A stretch of 46,828 nucleotides of DNA, from positions 1 to 46,828 of the forward strand of contig JAKLIV010000010.1 of NCBI GenBank assembly GCA_022709405.1, in the 5' to 3' direction. The stretch is from Spirochaetota bacterium. GTDB taxonomy: Bacteria; Spirochaetota; UBA4802; UBA5550. The stretch's first letter is position 1. Each line of letters opens with the position of its first letter. The translations under genes and the position numbers were made by a program. Below the pieces are notes generated by a model. It had not been told where the DNA came from. It ran no database searches and saw only the letters and a list, made by a program, of their open reading frames with translations. Below are positions 8,708 through 16,149 of the stretch, piece after piece.

Positions 8708-8708
8708 A

Positions 8709-9554
8709 ATGATCATCAATCACAACATGCCTGCGATCAACACGAATCGCGTCCTCAAGTTTCAGCATTGGAATGTAAATAAAAACATGGAATCCCTTTC
8801 CTCGGGGATGAGGATAAACAGGGCGGGCGACGACGCTTCCGGTCTCGCAGTATCGGAAAAAATGAGAACCCAGATCCTCGGACTGCGCCAGGCTGAGAGG
8901 AACACCGAAGACGGCATGTCATTCATCCAGACCACCGAAGGCTATCTCGTTGAAATCACCAACATCATCCAGAGGATGCGCGTGCTCGCGGTCCAGTCAT
9001 CGAACGGAATATACTCGCTCGATGACCGGCAGCTGATTCAGGTCGAGGTGTCCGAGCTCGTGGATGAAGTGGACAGGATCGCGTCACAGGCCGAATTCAA
9101 CAAGATGACCCTCCTTCAGGGGGATTTTTCCAGGCTCAATCCGAGGGCGTCCATGTGGTTCCACATGGGGGCGAACATGCACCAGAGGGAAAGGGTGTAC
9201 ATACAGACCATGACCGCGAGGGCGCTCAACCTCAAGGATGTCGTCGGCCGCCCGATAACCCTGTCGACTCCGCAGATGGCGAACATGAACATCGGGGTGT
9301 TCGACGAAGCTCTTCACGTAATTGCAAAACAGCGCGCGGACCTCGGCGCTTATTATAACAGGCTCGAGCATGCGGCAAAGGGGCTCATGAACGCTTACGA
9401 AAACATTCAGGCCTCCGAAAGCAGGATTCGCGACGCTGACATGGCCGAAGTAACGGTGGATCTTACGAAAAATATGGTTCTGGTCCAGAGCGGGACGGCC
9501 ATGCTGGCCCAGGCCAATGCCCTGACTCAGGGCGTGTTGAGACTTTTACAGTGA
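8709..9554 (+). CDS. flaB: Flagellin, FlaB-type (first copy)
   Basis: 281 residues, the compact size of spirochaetal FlaB with only the conserved D0/D1 ends and no long variable centre. The N-terminus MIINHNM, then [24 protein letters not shown], and the C-terminal [11 protein letters not shown] and [10 protein letters not shown] segments are classic flagellin signatures. In spirochaetes FlaB forms the core of the periplasmic flagellar filament. It is closely similar to the copy at 9769. It carries P8 and T12 where the second copy has S and A, and ends in LLQ. Its ribosome binding site lies in a hairpin loop. Confidence 0.95.
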   Translation: MIINHNMPAINTNRVLKFQHWNVNKNMESLSSGMRINRAGDDASGLAVSEKMRTQILGLRQAERNTEDGMSFIQTTEGYLVEITNIIQRMRVLAVQSSNGIYSLDDRQLIQVEVSELVDEVDRIASQAEFNKMTLLQGDFSRLNPRASMWFHMGANMHQRERVYIQTMTARALNLKDVVGRPITLSTPQMANMNIGVFDEALHVIAKQRADLGAYYNRLEHAAKGLMNAYENIQASESRIRDADMAEVTVDLTKNMVLVQSGTAMLAQANALTQGVLRLLQ

Positions 9555-9597
9555 TTTGTCCCTGCGACAATGATCTTTGAAAACTCGGGCTTATCAT

Positions 9598-9613
9598 GAG
9601 AGCTTGCGCTCTC
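9598..9613 (+). other. Short perfect hairpin after first flagellin gene
   Basis: GAGAGC-TTGC-GCTCTC, a six-base-pair stem with a four-base loop, 44 bases after the stop. No U-tract follows, so it is not a standard terminator. Together with the larger hairpin that follows it may protect the upstream flagellin mRNA or mark a processing point. Confidence 0.4.
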
Positions 9614-9628
9614 GACGGAAATGCCCTG

Positions 9629-9678
9629 TTGCTGCAAGCATCCAGTTCTGATTGTTCAGAAGCCGATGGTTGCAGCAA
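9629..9678 (+). other. Long hairpin between the two flagellin genes
   Basis: The outer stem pairs 9629-9642 with 9665-9678 (13 of 14 pairs; G-G mismatch at 9638/9669). A 3x3 internal loop follows, then an inner stem 9646-9651 with 9656-9661 (six perfect pairs) and the four-base loop TTGT. There is no U-tract afterwards on the plus strand. Possible roles are 3'-end stabilisation of the first mRNA, attenuation or RNase processing. Confidence 0.55.
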
Positions 9679-9723
9679 TGCAGCAGAGTATTCCCTAAAA
9701 AAAGAATTAACCTGGTATTACAA

Positions 9724-9745
9724 TTCCTGATACGGAGATCAGGAA
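9724..9745 (+). promoter_or_regulatory. GGA-loop hairpin (putative CsrA site) in second flagellin leader
   Basis: Eight perfect base pairs, 9724-9731 with 9738-9745, around the hexaloop ACGGAG. A second GGA lies in the ribosome binding site AAAGGAG (9754-9760), 23 bases further on, before the ATG at 9769. The loop has the same A-N-GGAG form as both hairpins in the first flagellin leader. Confidence 0.55.
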
Positions 9746-9768
9746 AAAAACGCAAAGGAGTGTAGACT

Positions 9769-10620
9769 ATGATTATTAATCACAACATGAGTGCAATCAA
9801 TGCGAACAAGGTCCTCAAGTTCAAGCATTGGGACGTCAACAAATCAACCGAGAAGCTTTCTTCCGGTATGAGGATCAACAGGGCCGGCGACGACGCTTCC
9901 GGTCTTGCAGTATCCGAGAAGATGAGAACCCAGATTCAGGGACTCAGGCAGGCTGAAAGGAACACTGAAGACGGCATGTCTTTCATCCAGACGGCTGAAG
10001 GATATCTCGACCAGACATCCTCCATCCTGCAGAGGATCAGGGTTCTCGCAGTTCAGTCTTCCAACGGCATTTACAGCCAGGAAGACAGGCAGCTTATCCA
10101 GGTTGAAGTTTCTGCACTGATCGACGAGGTCGACAGGATCGCGTCTCAGGCCGAATTCAACAAGTTTAAACTGCTTCTTGGCGATTTCTCAAGGACGAAC
10201 CCCAGGGCGAGTATGTGGTTCCATATGGGAGCCAATATGCACCAGAGGGAAAGGGTGTATATCGGAACCATGACTTCTCAGGGACTCAACCTGAAAGAAA
10301 AAACCGGCAAGTTCCTCGCGAACCTGAGCACCGCCGGCGGAGCGAACAGGGCGATCGGCGTTATCGACGACGCGTTGCATAAAATCGCGAAGCAGAGAGC
10401 TGACCTCGGCGCCTATTACAACAGGCTCGAGTACACTGCAAAGGGTCTGATGACTGCTTATGAAAACATCCAGGCCTCTGAAAGCCGAATCAGAGACGCC
10501 GACATGGCGGAAACCCTGGTAGACCTCACGAAGGATCAGGTGCTTGTCCAGAGCGGTACTGCGATGCTCGCTCAGGCAAACATGAAAACAAGAACCGTAC
10601 TGCAGCTTCTTGGTGGTTGA
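9769..10620 (+). CDS. flaB: Flagellin, FlaB-type (second copy)
   Basis: 283 residues, very similar to the gene at 8709, with the same N-terminal [13 protein letters not shown] start, [12 protein letters not shown] core and C-terminal [11 protein letters not shown] and [10 protein letters not shown]. The difference is mainly around residues 190-210, where this copy has a short Gly/Ala-containing insertion (STAGGANRA). Several FlaB paralogues forming one filament core is normal in spirochaetes. The AAAGGAG ribosome binding site is well spaced. A strong terminator follows at 10663, so the flagellin unit ends here. Confidence 0.95.
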   Translation: MIINHNMSAINANKVLKFKHWDVNKSTEKLSSGMRINRAGDDASGLAVSEKMRTQIQGLRQAERNTEDGMSFIQTAEGYLDQTSSILQRIRVLAVQSSNGIYSQEDRQLIQVEVSALIDEVDRIASQAEFNKFKLLLGDFSRTNPRASMWFHMGANMHQRERVYIGTMTSQGLNLKEKTGKFLANLSTAGGANRAIGVIDDALHKIAKQRADLGAYYNRLEYTAKGLMTAYENIQASESRIRDADMAETLVDLTKDQVLVQSGTAMLAQANMKTRTVLQLLGG

Positions 10621-10662
10621 TTAGAAAACCTGAAAGAAGTGATCAGAAAGGGAATACATCTG

Positions 10663-10694
10663 AAATCCCGCCTCGTAAAGGCGGGATTTTTTTT
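10663..10694 (+). terminator. Rho-independent terminator after second flagellin gene
   Basis: A ten-base-pair stem (10663-10672 with 10680-10689), GC-rich in its upper part (CCCGCC/GGCGGG), with a seven-base loop and a run of eight T at 10687-10694. Confidence 0.9.
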
Positions 10695-10822
10695 GGCCCG
10701 GATTGGCCGCGGCATGACTGAAACGACAATCGGTCTTGGTCCGCCTGATGAAAATAAATTGACAGATATTCCTGGAAGATAAGTACTCTCGTATATTTAG
10801 ATTGTCATTTCCCAATATTCAT

Positions 10823-12067
10823 ATGAGCAAATATACGATTATTTCATTCGCGATAACATGTCTGTGGTGTTATCTCGGTTTTAAAACCCTTGCCGCCGAT
10901 TACAGGAACAGGATGAATGTGCTGTTCAGCCTGCTCTGCCTCTCCATGGTCATCTGGACTTTATTTGTCGGGATTTCGTATTCGCTGAGCGACATGCACG
11001 TTATCAGGCTATTCCTGAAAATTGGTTATATCGGCGCATTTTTCTTTTATCCCATTAATTTTCATTTTTTCTTGATCTTGAGCAAAAAGAGAATCAAGCG
11101 CCTGCGCCTTCTCGTCTTTTATCTTCCAGCCCTGATAATTTCCGTGGCCAACTTTCAGATGTTTTTCATTTTCAGGGACTTTATCAGACGGGATGGTGAA
11201 TGGCTCGCTCTTCTGGACTACGAAAATACCTGGATGTATGTCTATATCCTGTTCATTCTGGCGTATTTCATCGCGACGTTTCTCGTCGCCCTGAAATGGC
11301 ACCTCAATACGAAAATCAGAAAGGAGAAGATTCATTCGCTGATCCTGACTTTTTTTTATTTTTTCACCACCGCAGTATGCTTCGTTTTAACCCTCGTTCT
11401 TCCGTTTTTCGGGATCGTAAAATTTCAATTTGCCGGTATAATATTTTTTTACATGTATGTTCTCGGCTTGTTCTTTCTTGTTTCCCGCTACAGGTTCATG
11501 AATCTTGAGAAAACCCTGATGGCCGATGAAATCATCGCGAACATAAGCGACCTGGTTTTCATAATGGACCTCGATTTGAGCATAATCAGGGCGCACAGGG
11601 GCGGCGACACCTCATTCAATGCTTCGGTTGAAAAGATGCTGAACATGTCGTATTTCGATGTCGTTTCAGTCAATGACGAACTGAGAGAAAAGCTTACAGC
11701 GCTCGCTGATGGCAGGATGGGCGATTTCACGATGCCGGTCAATTATAGCATTGGCCAGGAATACATAGTGACCAAGACTCATTTTTCACGGATAAAGGAC
11801 AAGTTCGGGGACTGGGCGGGCGTTATAGCGATATCCCACGAGGTAAAAGCGATAGACGATTTTCAGCAAAAATTCAAAATAACCAGCAGGGAACTTGAAA
11901 TAATCGTAATGTCCGTGTCCGGAATGTCATACCGGGAAATCTCTTCAAGCCTGTCGATATCGGAGCGGACCGTAGAGCGGCACCTGACCAATGTGTACAA
12001 CAAGCTCGGCATCGCCAACAAGATCGACCTGTACAGGATGGCGGGAGAATACAACATACGGATTTGA
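10823..12067 (+). CDS. Membrane-bound regulator: 7TM sensor region, PAS-like domain, LuxR-type HTH
   Basis: 414 residues from the ATG at 10823; an in-frame TTG 21 bases earlier is possible, and neither has a clear ribosome binding site. About the first 220 residues form seven hydrophobic helices like the N-terminal 7TM region of some histidine kinases. A PAS-like segment follows (VFIMDLDLSIIRAHRG), then a C-terminal GerE/LuxR helix-turn-helix (MSYREISSSLSISERTVERHL). It looks like a one-component regulator that senses in the membrane and binds DNA directly, with no kinase or receiver domain. The flagellin terminator at 10663 separates it from the flagellin genes. Targets are unknown. Confidence 0.8.
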   Translation: MSKYTIISFAITCLWCYLGFKTLAADYRNRMNVLFSLLCLSMVIWTLFVGISYSLSDMHVIRLFLKIGYIGAFFFYPINFHFFLILSKKRIKRLRLLVFYLPALIISVANFQMFFIFRDFIRRDGEWLALLDYENTWMYVYILFILAYFIATFLVALKWHLNTKIRKEKIHSLILTFFYFFTTAVCFVLTLVLPFFGIVKFQFAGIIFFYMYVLGLFFLVSRYRFMNLEKTLMADEIIANISDLVFIMDLDLSIIRAHRGGDTSFNASVEKMLNMSYFDVVSVNDELREKLTALADGRMGDFTMPVNYSIGQEYIVTKTHFSRIKDKFGDWAGVIAISHEVKAIDDFQQKFKITSRELEIIVMSVSGMSYREISSSLSISERTVERHLTNVYNKLGIANKIDLYRMAGEYNIRI

Positions 12068-12398
12068 CCGCGACTGTTATCATACCGATGCTTCGAAGCA
12101 TCCGGATTACATCCATTCCCTCGGATATCAATTTGGCCGCACTCCTTCATCCCGCCGGGAATTCCCGCTTTTTTTGCCTTTTTTAGTGCAAAAACATCGA
12201 TCTACGTGTTTCCCCGGATGCCCGGCCTCCATTTATTGAATATTTTCCGGTAAGTTTCCGTCAGGCTGGCAGATCATCAAGACCCTGAAATGGTTTCATG
12301 GGAATCCGATTTATTCCCGTGGATTATTTCATCGATACAAATGCCCTGGCCGGCTCGCAAGATTCGGAATAATTTCAGGTATTTTTAAGGAGAAAAAG
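12068..12398. other. Intergenic region with palindrome and terminator
   Basis: 331 bases without a convincing gene. It holds a perfect 16-base palindrome GATGCTTCGAAGCATC at 12087-12102, which could be an operator or the start of a hairpin, and the weak terminator at 12156. The last part carries AAGGAG before the lipoprotein start. No clear promoter is seen. Confidence 0.5.
12156..12175 (+). terminator. Probable terminator after LuxR-type regulator gene
   Basis: CGGG-AATT-CCCG, four GC pairs, followed by C and seven T (12169-12175). The stem is short but the T-run is good. Confidence 0.5.
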
Positions 12399-14153
12399 AT
12401 GAAGAGATTTTCCCGTATTGTTATGATGCTGTTGATTTCATGCTGCGGATTCATGTTCACGGCCTGCGATGACGGCGGTGGCGGAGGAAGCAAGCCCAAA
12501 CCCATGGATGAGCGCATGGAAGGCTGGTGGGAGTTCGAGGATGTTGAAATGGACGGCGGTAAGTATTTTGATGGTGTCGCGGTCATAGAGAACAACCAGG
12601 TGATCGTGGTGCCCCTGTACGCCGATGACTATGAGCCTGGACTTGGCGAAGAGGGCGAAGCGGGAGGTATTGCCGGGGGCATCAAGATGTCAATATCATC
12701 AACCGCTGACAAAGACGACAGCGGTGAAACGCTGCTCACCGGCACCATGTCATTACAGGACACGGGCACCTGGTGCAGGGCAGGGGATGAATACGATGCA
12801 GACGGAACGGACGGCGTTGATATGGAAACTGCGACCCTTGACAACTGGTATGCGAAGACCTCCTCGGATGCGGTAGAGAATATCTATGCATTCACCGACA
12901 GCACTCTTGAGACCCTTAGATTCTATTTAGATGAGACCGAGTATGTAACTCTGCACAGGAGCACTGCTCCCGCGGTTGACACGCAGATGACAGGCACATG
13001 GAAGATGCTGGGAGTCACTGAAGAAGATTATAACCAGGACCTTACCATTGAAAATGTCGCCATGAAAGTCATTCTCGAGGAAAATGGCAATTTGACCGTG
13101 CAGAGCTACGATAACGATACTGACAATGACGTCAGAATAGAAAAAGGCTCATGGGGCGTGTACACATCGGTCTTTGGCCCGAAATATTTAGTGCTCATCA
13201 TCACGAGCCAGGAGGGCTATACGAGCATTTCTGGAAACTACGAGGATGAGGAGAATATATACAGATTTGAGCGCATGGTATTTACCTGTGATTTTTTCAA
13301 TGACGGGGTTGGTGAAAACCTTGATATCGTGACCATTGCATCGTCCAAGGGTGACATCGAACTGGTGCGCACGAGCGCTGACCCGGGCCTCGCAGCGCCT
13401 GATGCGGCAGTGGTGGCAAACGCCTGGACCATGAAAGTGGAGGCAGGTACCTATGACCAGGTATGGACCTTCTATGACGATAATACTTTCTCAAATGAGA
13501 CCTTCTATGCCCTGGACGACACAGAAACACCCGGAGTGCAGGCTGTTGAGGGATTCAAAGGACACTTTGTGGCCAATAACGGTTCCCTGGTCTTTCGCGT
13601 TGAACAGCAATGGAGTGAAGACGATAAAATATATGAGGAAGGTGAAGGTAATATATTTGAGTGCGGATACGAAATTGACGGCAGCACCATGTCGATCAGC
13701 GTGGGCGCCGAGGGCTTTGATATGACGGCGATCCCTGTGCCGGATTATGAGTCGAATGGCAACCTCTACGGTTCCTGGCGGAACGTAGTGACGGTAAATT
13801 CGGCCGAAGTGACGTTAATCATGACTTTCAATTCAGATGGAACGGTCTCCCTGCATGTATCTGACCCCTCCGATTCGACCAATTGCTTTCGCTATGTTTC
13901 AGGCACATGGGGCGTTTTTGCCATTGACTCTTACGAGTATATTGCCATGACCACGCTCAAGGAATGGAATGAAAGCGACGATGACAATACGGATGGAGTT
14001 CCTGACCCTGCCGAACAGATTGACAGATATTATACAGAGCGCATGTTCCTTGACCGCGCCAATGCGGAAATTGCAGAAGACCCCTACATAACGGTTCAAA
14101 TAGTGGCTGGCGACACACCACTAACTCTCAACCTGGATAAGGTTACTGAATGA
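12399..14153 (+). CDS. Large lipoprotein with repeated lipocalin-like modules
   Basis: 584 residues. The signal peptide ends in the lipobox FTAC with the lipidated cysteine at C23, followed by DD and a poly-Gly linker. The acidic residues after the cysteine and the flexible linker suit an exposed lipoprotein. Four related modules begin with a G-x-W or similar motif at roughly residues 41, 200, 344 and 458 (GWWEFEDV, GTWKMLGV, NAWTMKVE, GSWRNVVT), and two of them contain a second GSWGVY/GTWGVF motif about 50 residues later. This looks like tandem duplication of a small beta-rich domain. The protein is very acidic. A good AAGGAG ribosome binding site and a strong terminator bracket it as a single-gene unit. 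Function unknown. Confidence 0.8.
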   Translation: MKRFSRIVMMLLISCCGFMFTACDDGGGGGSKPKPMDERMEGWWEFEDVEMDGGKYFDGVAVIENNQVIVVPLYADDYEPGLGEEGEAGGIAGGIKMSISSTADKDDSGETLLTGTMSLQDTGTWCRAGDEYDADGTDGVDMETATLDNWYAKTSSDAVENIYAFTDSTLETLRFYLDETEYVTLHRSTAPAVDTQMTGTWKMLGVTEEDYNQDLTIENVAMKVILEENGNLTVQSYDNDTDNDVRIEKGSWGVYTSVFGPKYLVLIITSQEGYTSISGNYEDEENIYRFERMVFTCDFFNDGVGENLDIVTIASSKGDIELVRTSADPGLAAPDAAVVANAWTMKVEAGTYDQVWTFYDDNTFSNETFYALDDTETPGVQAVEGFKGHFVANNGSLVFRVEQQWSEDDKIYEEGEGNIFECGYEIDGSTMSISVGAEGFDMTAIPVPDYESNGNLYGSWRNVVTVNSAEVTLIMTFNSDGTVSLHVSDPSDSTNCFRYVSGTWGVFAIDSYEYIAMTTLKEWNESDDDNTDGVPDPAEQIDRYYTERMFLDRANAEIAEDPYITVQIVAGDTPLTLNLDKVTE

Positions 14154-14204
14154 TCGATTACCGCGGGGCAGCCTGAAGGCCCTGCGTGTCTGAAAAAACT
14201 TGCT

Positions 14205-14234
14205 GCCGCCCCGGGAAACCGGGGCGGCTTTTTT
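14205..14234 (+). terminator. Rho-independent terminator after lipoprotein gene
   Basis: A ten-base-pair GC stem, 14205-14214 with 14219-14228, closing a GAAA tetraloop, followed by six T. Confidence 0.95.
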
Positions 14235-14405
14235 ACCTGCATTGTGGAGCATGATCTGATCGCCGCAGGCCCGCCGCCAGTGTTTAATTTTATTGACAAC
14301 GAAACCCGGTGTTTTCAAATATCCACAGTCAGGCTGCGCCCTGCCGGCTGCTGGATTTTGCGAATCCGCGGGCGGGGCCGAAAAATTATGGCCCCAGAGG
14401 TAACC

Positions 14406-14834
14406 ATGTTCATCAGGAAAAGCCGGATCACCCATCTCATTCGAAGGGAAGCATCGCGTGAGCGGCGCAAATGTGAACGGGAGAGCCTTGAGAAAATCAG
14501 AGAGATCAGGGATCAGCACGAGTTCGAAAAGATGCGGATGGAACGCCAGCTCAAGGCCGAGTTTAAAAACGCGGTGCACGAGAGGGACCAGGAGATTCGC
14601 GAGCTGAAGCGCGAGCTTGCGAGAAACTACCAGCTGTACCAGGACCTGCGCAGGAGGGAGCTGTATCTGAACGAGCTGTCTGCCGAGTTTGAAAGCGTCA
14701 TCGATCTTATGGGGGTCAGGATTCAGGAAACGATGCAGCCCTTTTTCAGGGCCAGAGCCAAGGTCGAGGCGATCAAGCGCAGGTCTGACCGCAGGCACGA
14801 CAAGGTGGATTCGAGACTCACTGCGGTGAAGTAG
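14406..14834 (+). CDS. Small basic coiled-coil protein (hypothetical)
   Basis: 142 residues from the ATG at 14406, which has AGAGG six bases upstream; the frame is open further upstream but the extra residues look non-coding. Nearly the whole protein is charged, alpha-helical heptad-like sequence rich in R, K and E. The only less charged part is NELSAEFESVIDLMGV near the C-terminus. No signal peptide or known domain. Its last 17 bases overlap the end of the convergent barrel gene. Confidence 0.65.
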   Translation: MFIRKSRITHLIRREASRERRKCERESLEKIREIRDQHEFEKMRMERQLKAEFKNAVHERDQEIRELKRELARNYQLYQDLRRRELYLNELSAEFESVIDLMGVRIQETMQPFFRARAKVEAIKRRSDRRHDKVDSRLTAVK

Positions 14835-15495
14835 CCTCGTTTTCCATCGCCGGACTTTCGGGTTCTTCGCCGTTGAGCTTCCCGAGCCTGCCGAGCGAAA
14901 AGCGCACGCCGGCCCTGAAAACGAATCCGGAGAGGTCCAGCTTGTATCCTTCTCTTGCCGTGAGTGACGAACCCCGGTAACCTGCCTCGAGAATCATTTC
15001 GACGAAATAATCTTTTCGCGGCTGGATGGAAGTTCCGGCCATCACCTGCCAGGTGAACCCTCCGTAATTCTTGTCCTGATCGGGATGAAAGAAGAACGAC
15101 CAGGAATAACCCGCCCCGGCCGCAACATACGGCATAATAAAGTAATCCTTTCGCAGGTCATAGTGCACGACGGCGTTCAGCATGAGCGGCAGGGTAAGGG
15201 CGTCCGCAGCGGTTTTACGGTCGCCGGGCTCCAGGCCGCTTTTTTCGGCGCGCGGCGAATAGCAGTCCCATCTCGTCCAGTTGAGCCCGGTCTCGAATCC
15301 CAGGGAAAAATATTTGTCGAGCCCCAGGTTGAACGCGTACGACGAGTCGAGCGCCGCCTCCTCCGGAGAGTGGTGCCCCACATTGAAATAGGAAAAGCCG
15401 AGCTTGATGTCAAACGACGAAGGGGCGGGTTCTCCCGCGTGCAGGGCATATCCGGGCAAAATAATGATAAGTATCGCAAACAGGTATTTTTTCAT
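14818..15495 (-). CDS. Outer-membrane beta-barrel protein
   Basis: 225 residues from the ATG at 15495, where a standard signal peptide begins (MKKYLFAILI, cleavage near ALHA-GEP); the frame continues 21 codons upstream but without signal features. The mature part alternates aromatic and polar residues, with GYSWSF, YVAAGAG and GLNWTRWD, and a strand ending RAGVRFSLG, typical of small eight-stranded OmpA/OmpW-like barrels. An acidic tail follows. It overlaps the convergent coiled-coil gene by 17 bases. Confidence 0.75.
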   Translation of the reverse strand: MKKYLFAILIIILPGYALHAGEPAPSSFDIKLGFSYFNVGHHSPEEAALDSSYAFNLGLDKYFSLGFETGLNWTRWDCYSPRAEKSGLEPGDRKTAADALTLPLMLNAVVHYDLRKDYFIMPYVAAGAGYSWSFFFHPDQDKNYGGFTWQVMAGTSIQPRKDYFVEMILEAGYRGSSLTAREGYKLDLSGFVFRAGVRFSLGRLGKLNGEEPESPAMENEATSPQ

Positions 15496-15591
15496 GGCGC
15501 CCCATTTCTTGTAAATGCTGTATTCGCTGGATGGTATTGAATGCGGTGAAAAAGTCAAGGATTTTGGATGCGGAGATCGGCGAATCCGGCG

Positions 15592-15885
15592 TCAGCCGCG
15601 TGCATCGAAGAGCGAGCCTGGCTGCATCAGGTAGTTCTTGGAAGTGATATATCCTTTCTGGGTGTACTGTGTTTCGCGGTTTTCCCGGGCGTATGCCAGA
15701 ATGTTCTCGCGCTCCTCGCGGGAGGTGTTTTTGTATATGTACTGCGGCGTATCGTCGCGGGTGATCCGCGGCGTTTTATCAACCTGGCCCTGAGCGTATG
15801 ACGGCCACAGGTAAATCCTGTCTCCCCTTGATATAGAGGAAGACTGCGGCATGTTGATGACCGATAATCCGCTCGAAATGTTCAT
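15592..15885 (-). CDS. Hypothetical small protein (97 aa)
   Basis: 97 residues. I prefer this frame to the overlapping plus-strand one because its composition is that of a soluble protein, with few cysteines and many polar residues, whereas the other reads as a hydrophobic shadow. A feature is a helix SREERENILAYARENRE. No signal peptide and no family I recognise. It is divergently placed from the aconitase gene and has no obvious operon partner. Confidence 0.55.
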   Translation of the reverse strand: MNISSGLSVINMPQSSSISRGDRIYLWPSYAQGQVDKTPRITRDDTPQYIYKNTSREERENILAYARENRETQYTQKGYITSKNYLMQPGSLFDARG

Positions 15886-16149
15886 AATACATTATCGGCG
15901 ATTGTCAAGGCAGACTGAAGTGATTAATGCTGGATAGTTACATTATCCTTCAATGGCACTATGTCAAGGCTGTCTTTAAGTCATTCCCGCGAAAGCGGAT
16001 ACTGGTATGATAAAAAAGATACAGCGCATTTTCCATCCTCCAAAACTCCTAAAAAATACTTGAAATGAAGCCCGGTTCCGGACAATGGTTGTTCCGTTCT
16101 CAATTCCCGGAACCCCGGGATCCGCAATCATCAAATTTAGGAGATGCTC
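15886..16149. other. Intergenic region upstream of aconitase gene
   Basis: 264 bases without a gene. It carries TCATTCCCGCGAAAGCGG at 15981-15998, which contains the small hairpin CCGC-GAAA-GCGG and resembles one half of the palindromic CATTCCCGCGAAAGCGGGAATG repeats common in bacteria; the right half is degenerate here. No clear promoter was found. Confidence 0.4.

Larger units (their letters stand above)
8353..8708. other. Intergenic region: divergent promoters and flagellin leader
   Basis: 356 bases without a gene, between the minus-strand 1007-residue membrane protein and the first flagellin. The first 250 bases are strongly AT-rich with A-runs. GCCGATTT at 8597-8604 resembles the -10 half of flagellar sigma-28 promoters (GCCGATAA) but its -35 partner is weak. 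The last 50 bases form two hairpins described separately. Confidence 0.6.

Noticed and set aside
8709-10620. Long near-identical stretches as a possible recent recombination event
   Set aside because: Two FlaB paralogues share conserved ends by function; the leaders and central regions differ, so no recent conversion can be claimed from reading alone.
10759-10797. TTGACA and TATATT before the LuxR-type regulator as a promoter
   Set aside because: Spacing is 27 bases, far from the usual 16-18.
12087-12102. 16-base palindrome as a terminator
   Set aside because: No loop beyond the palindrome centre and no T-run; kept only as a possible operator in the intergenic entry.
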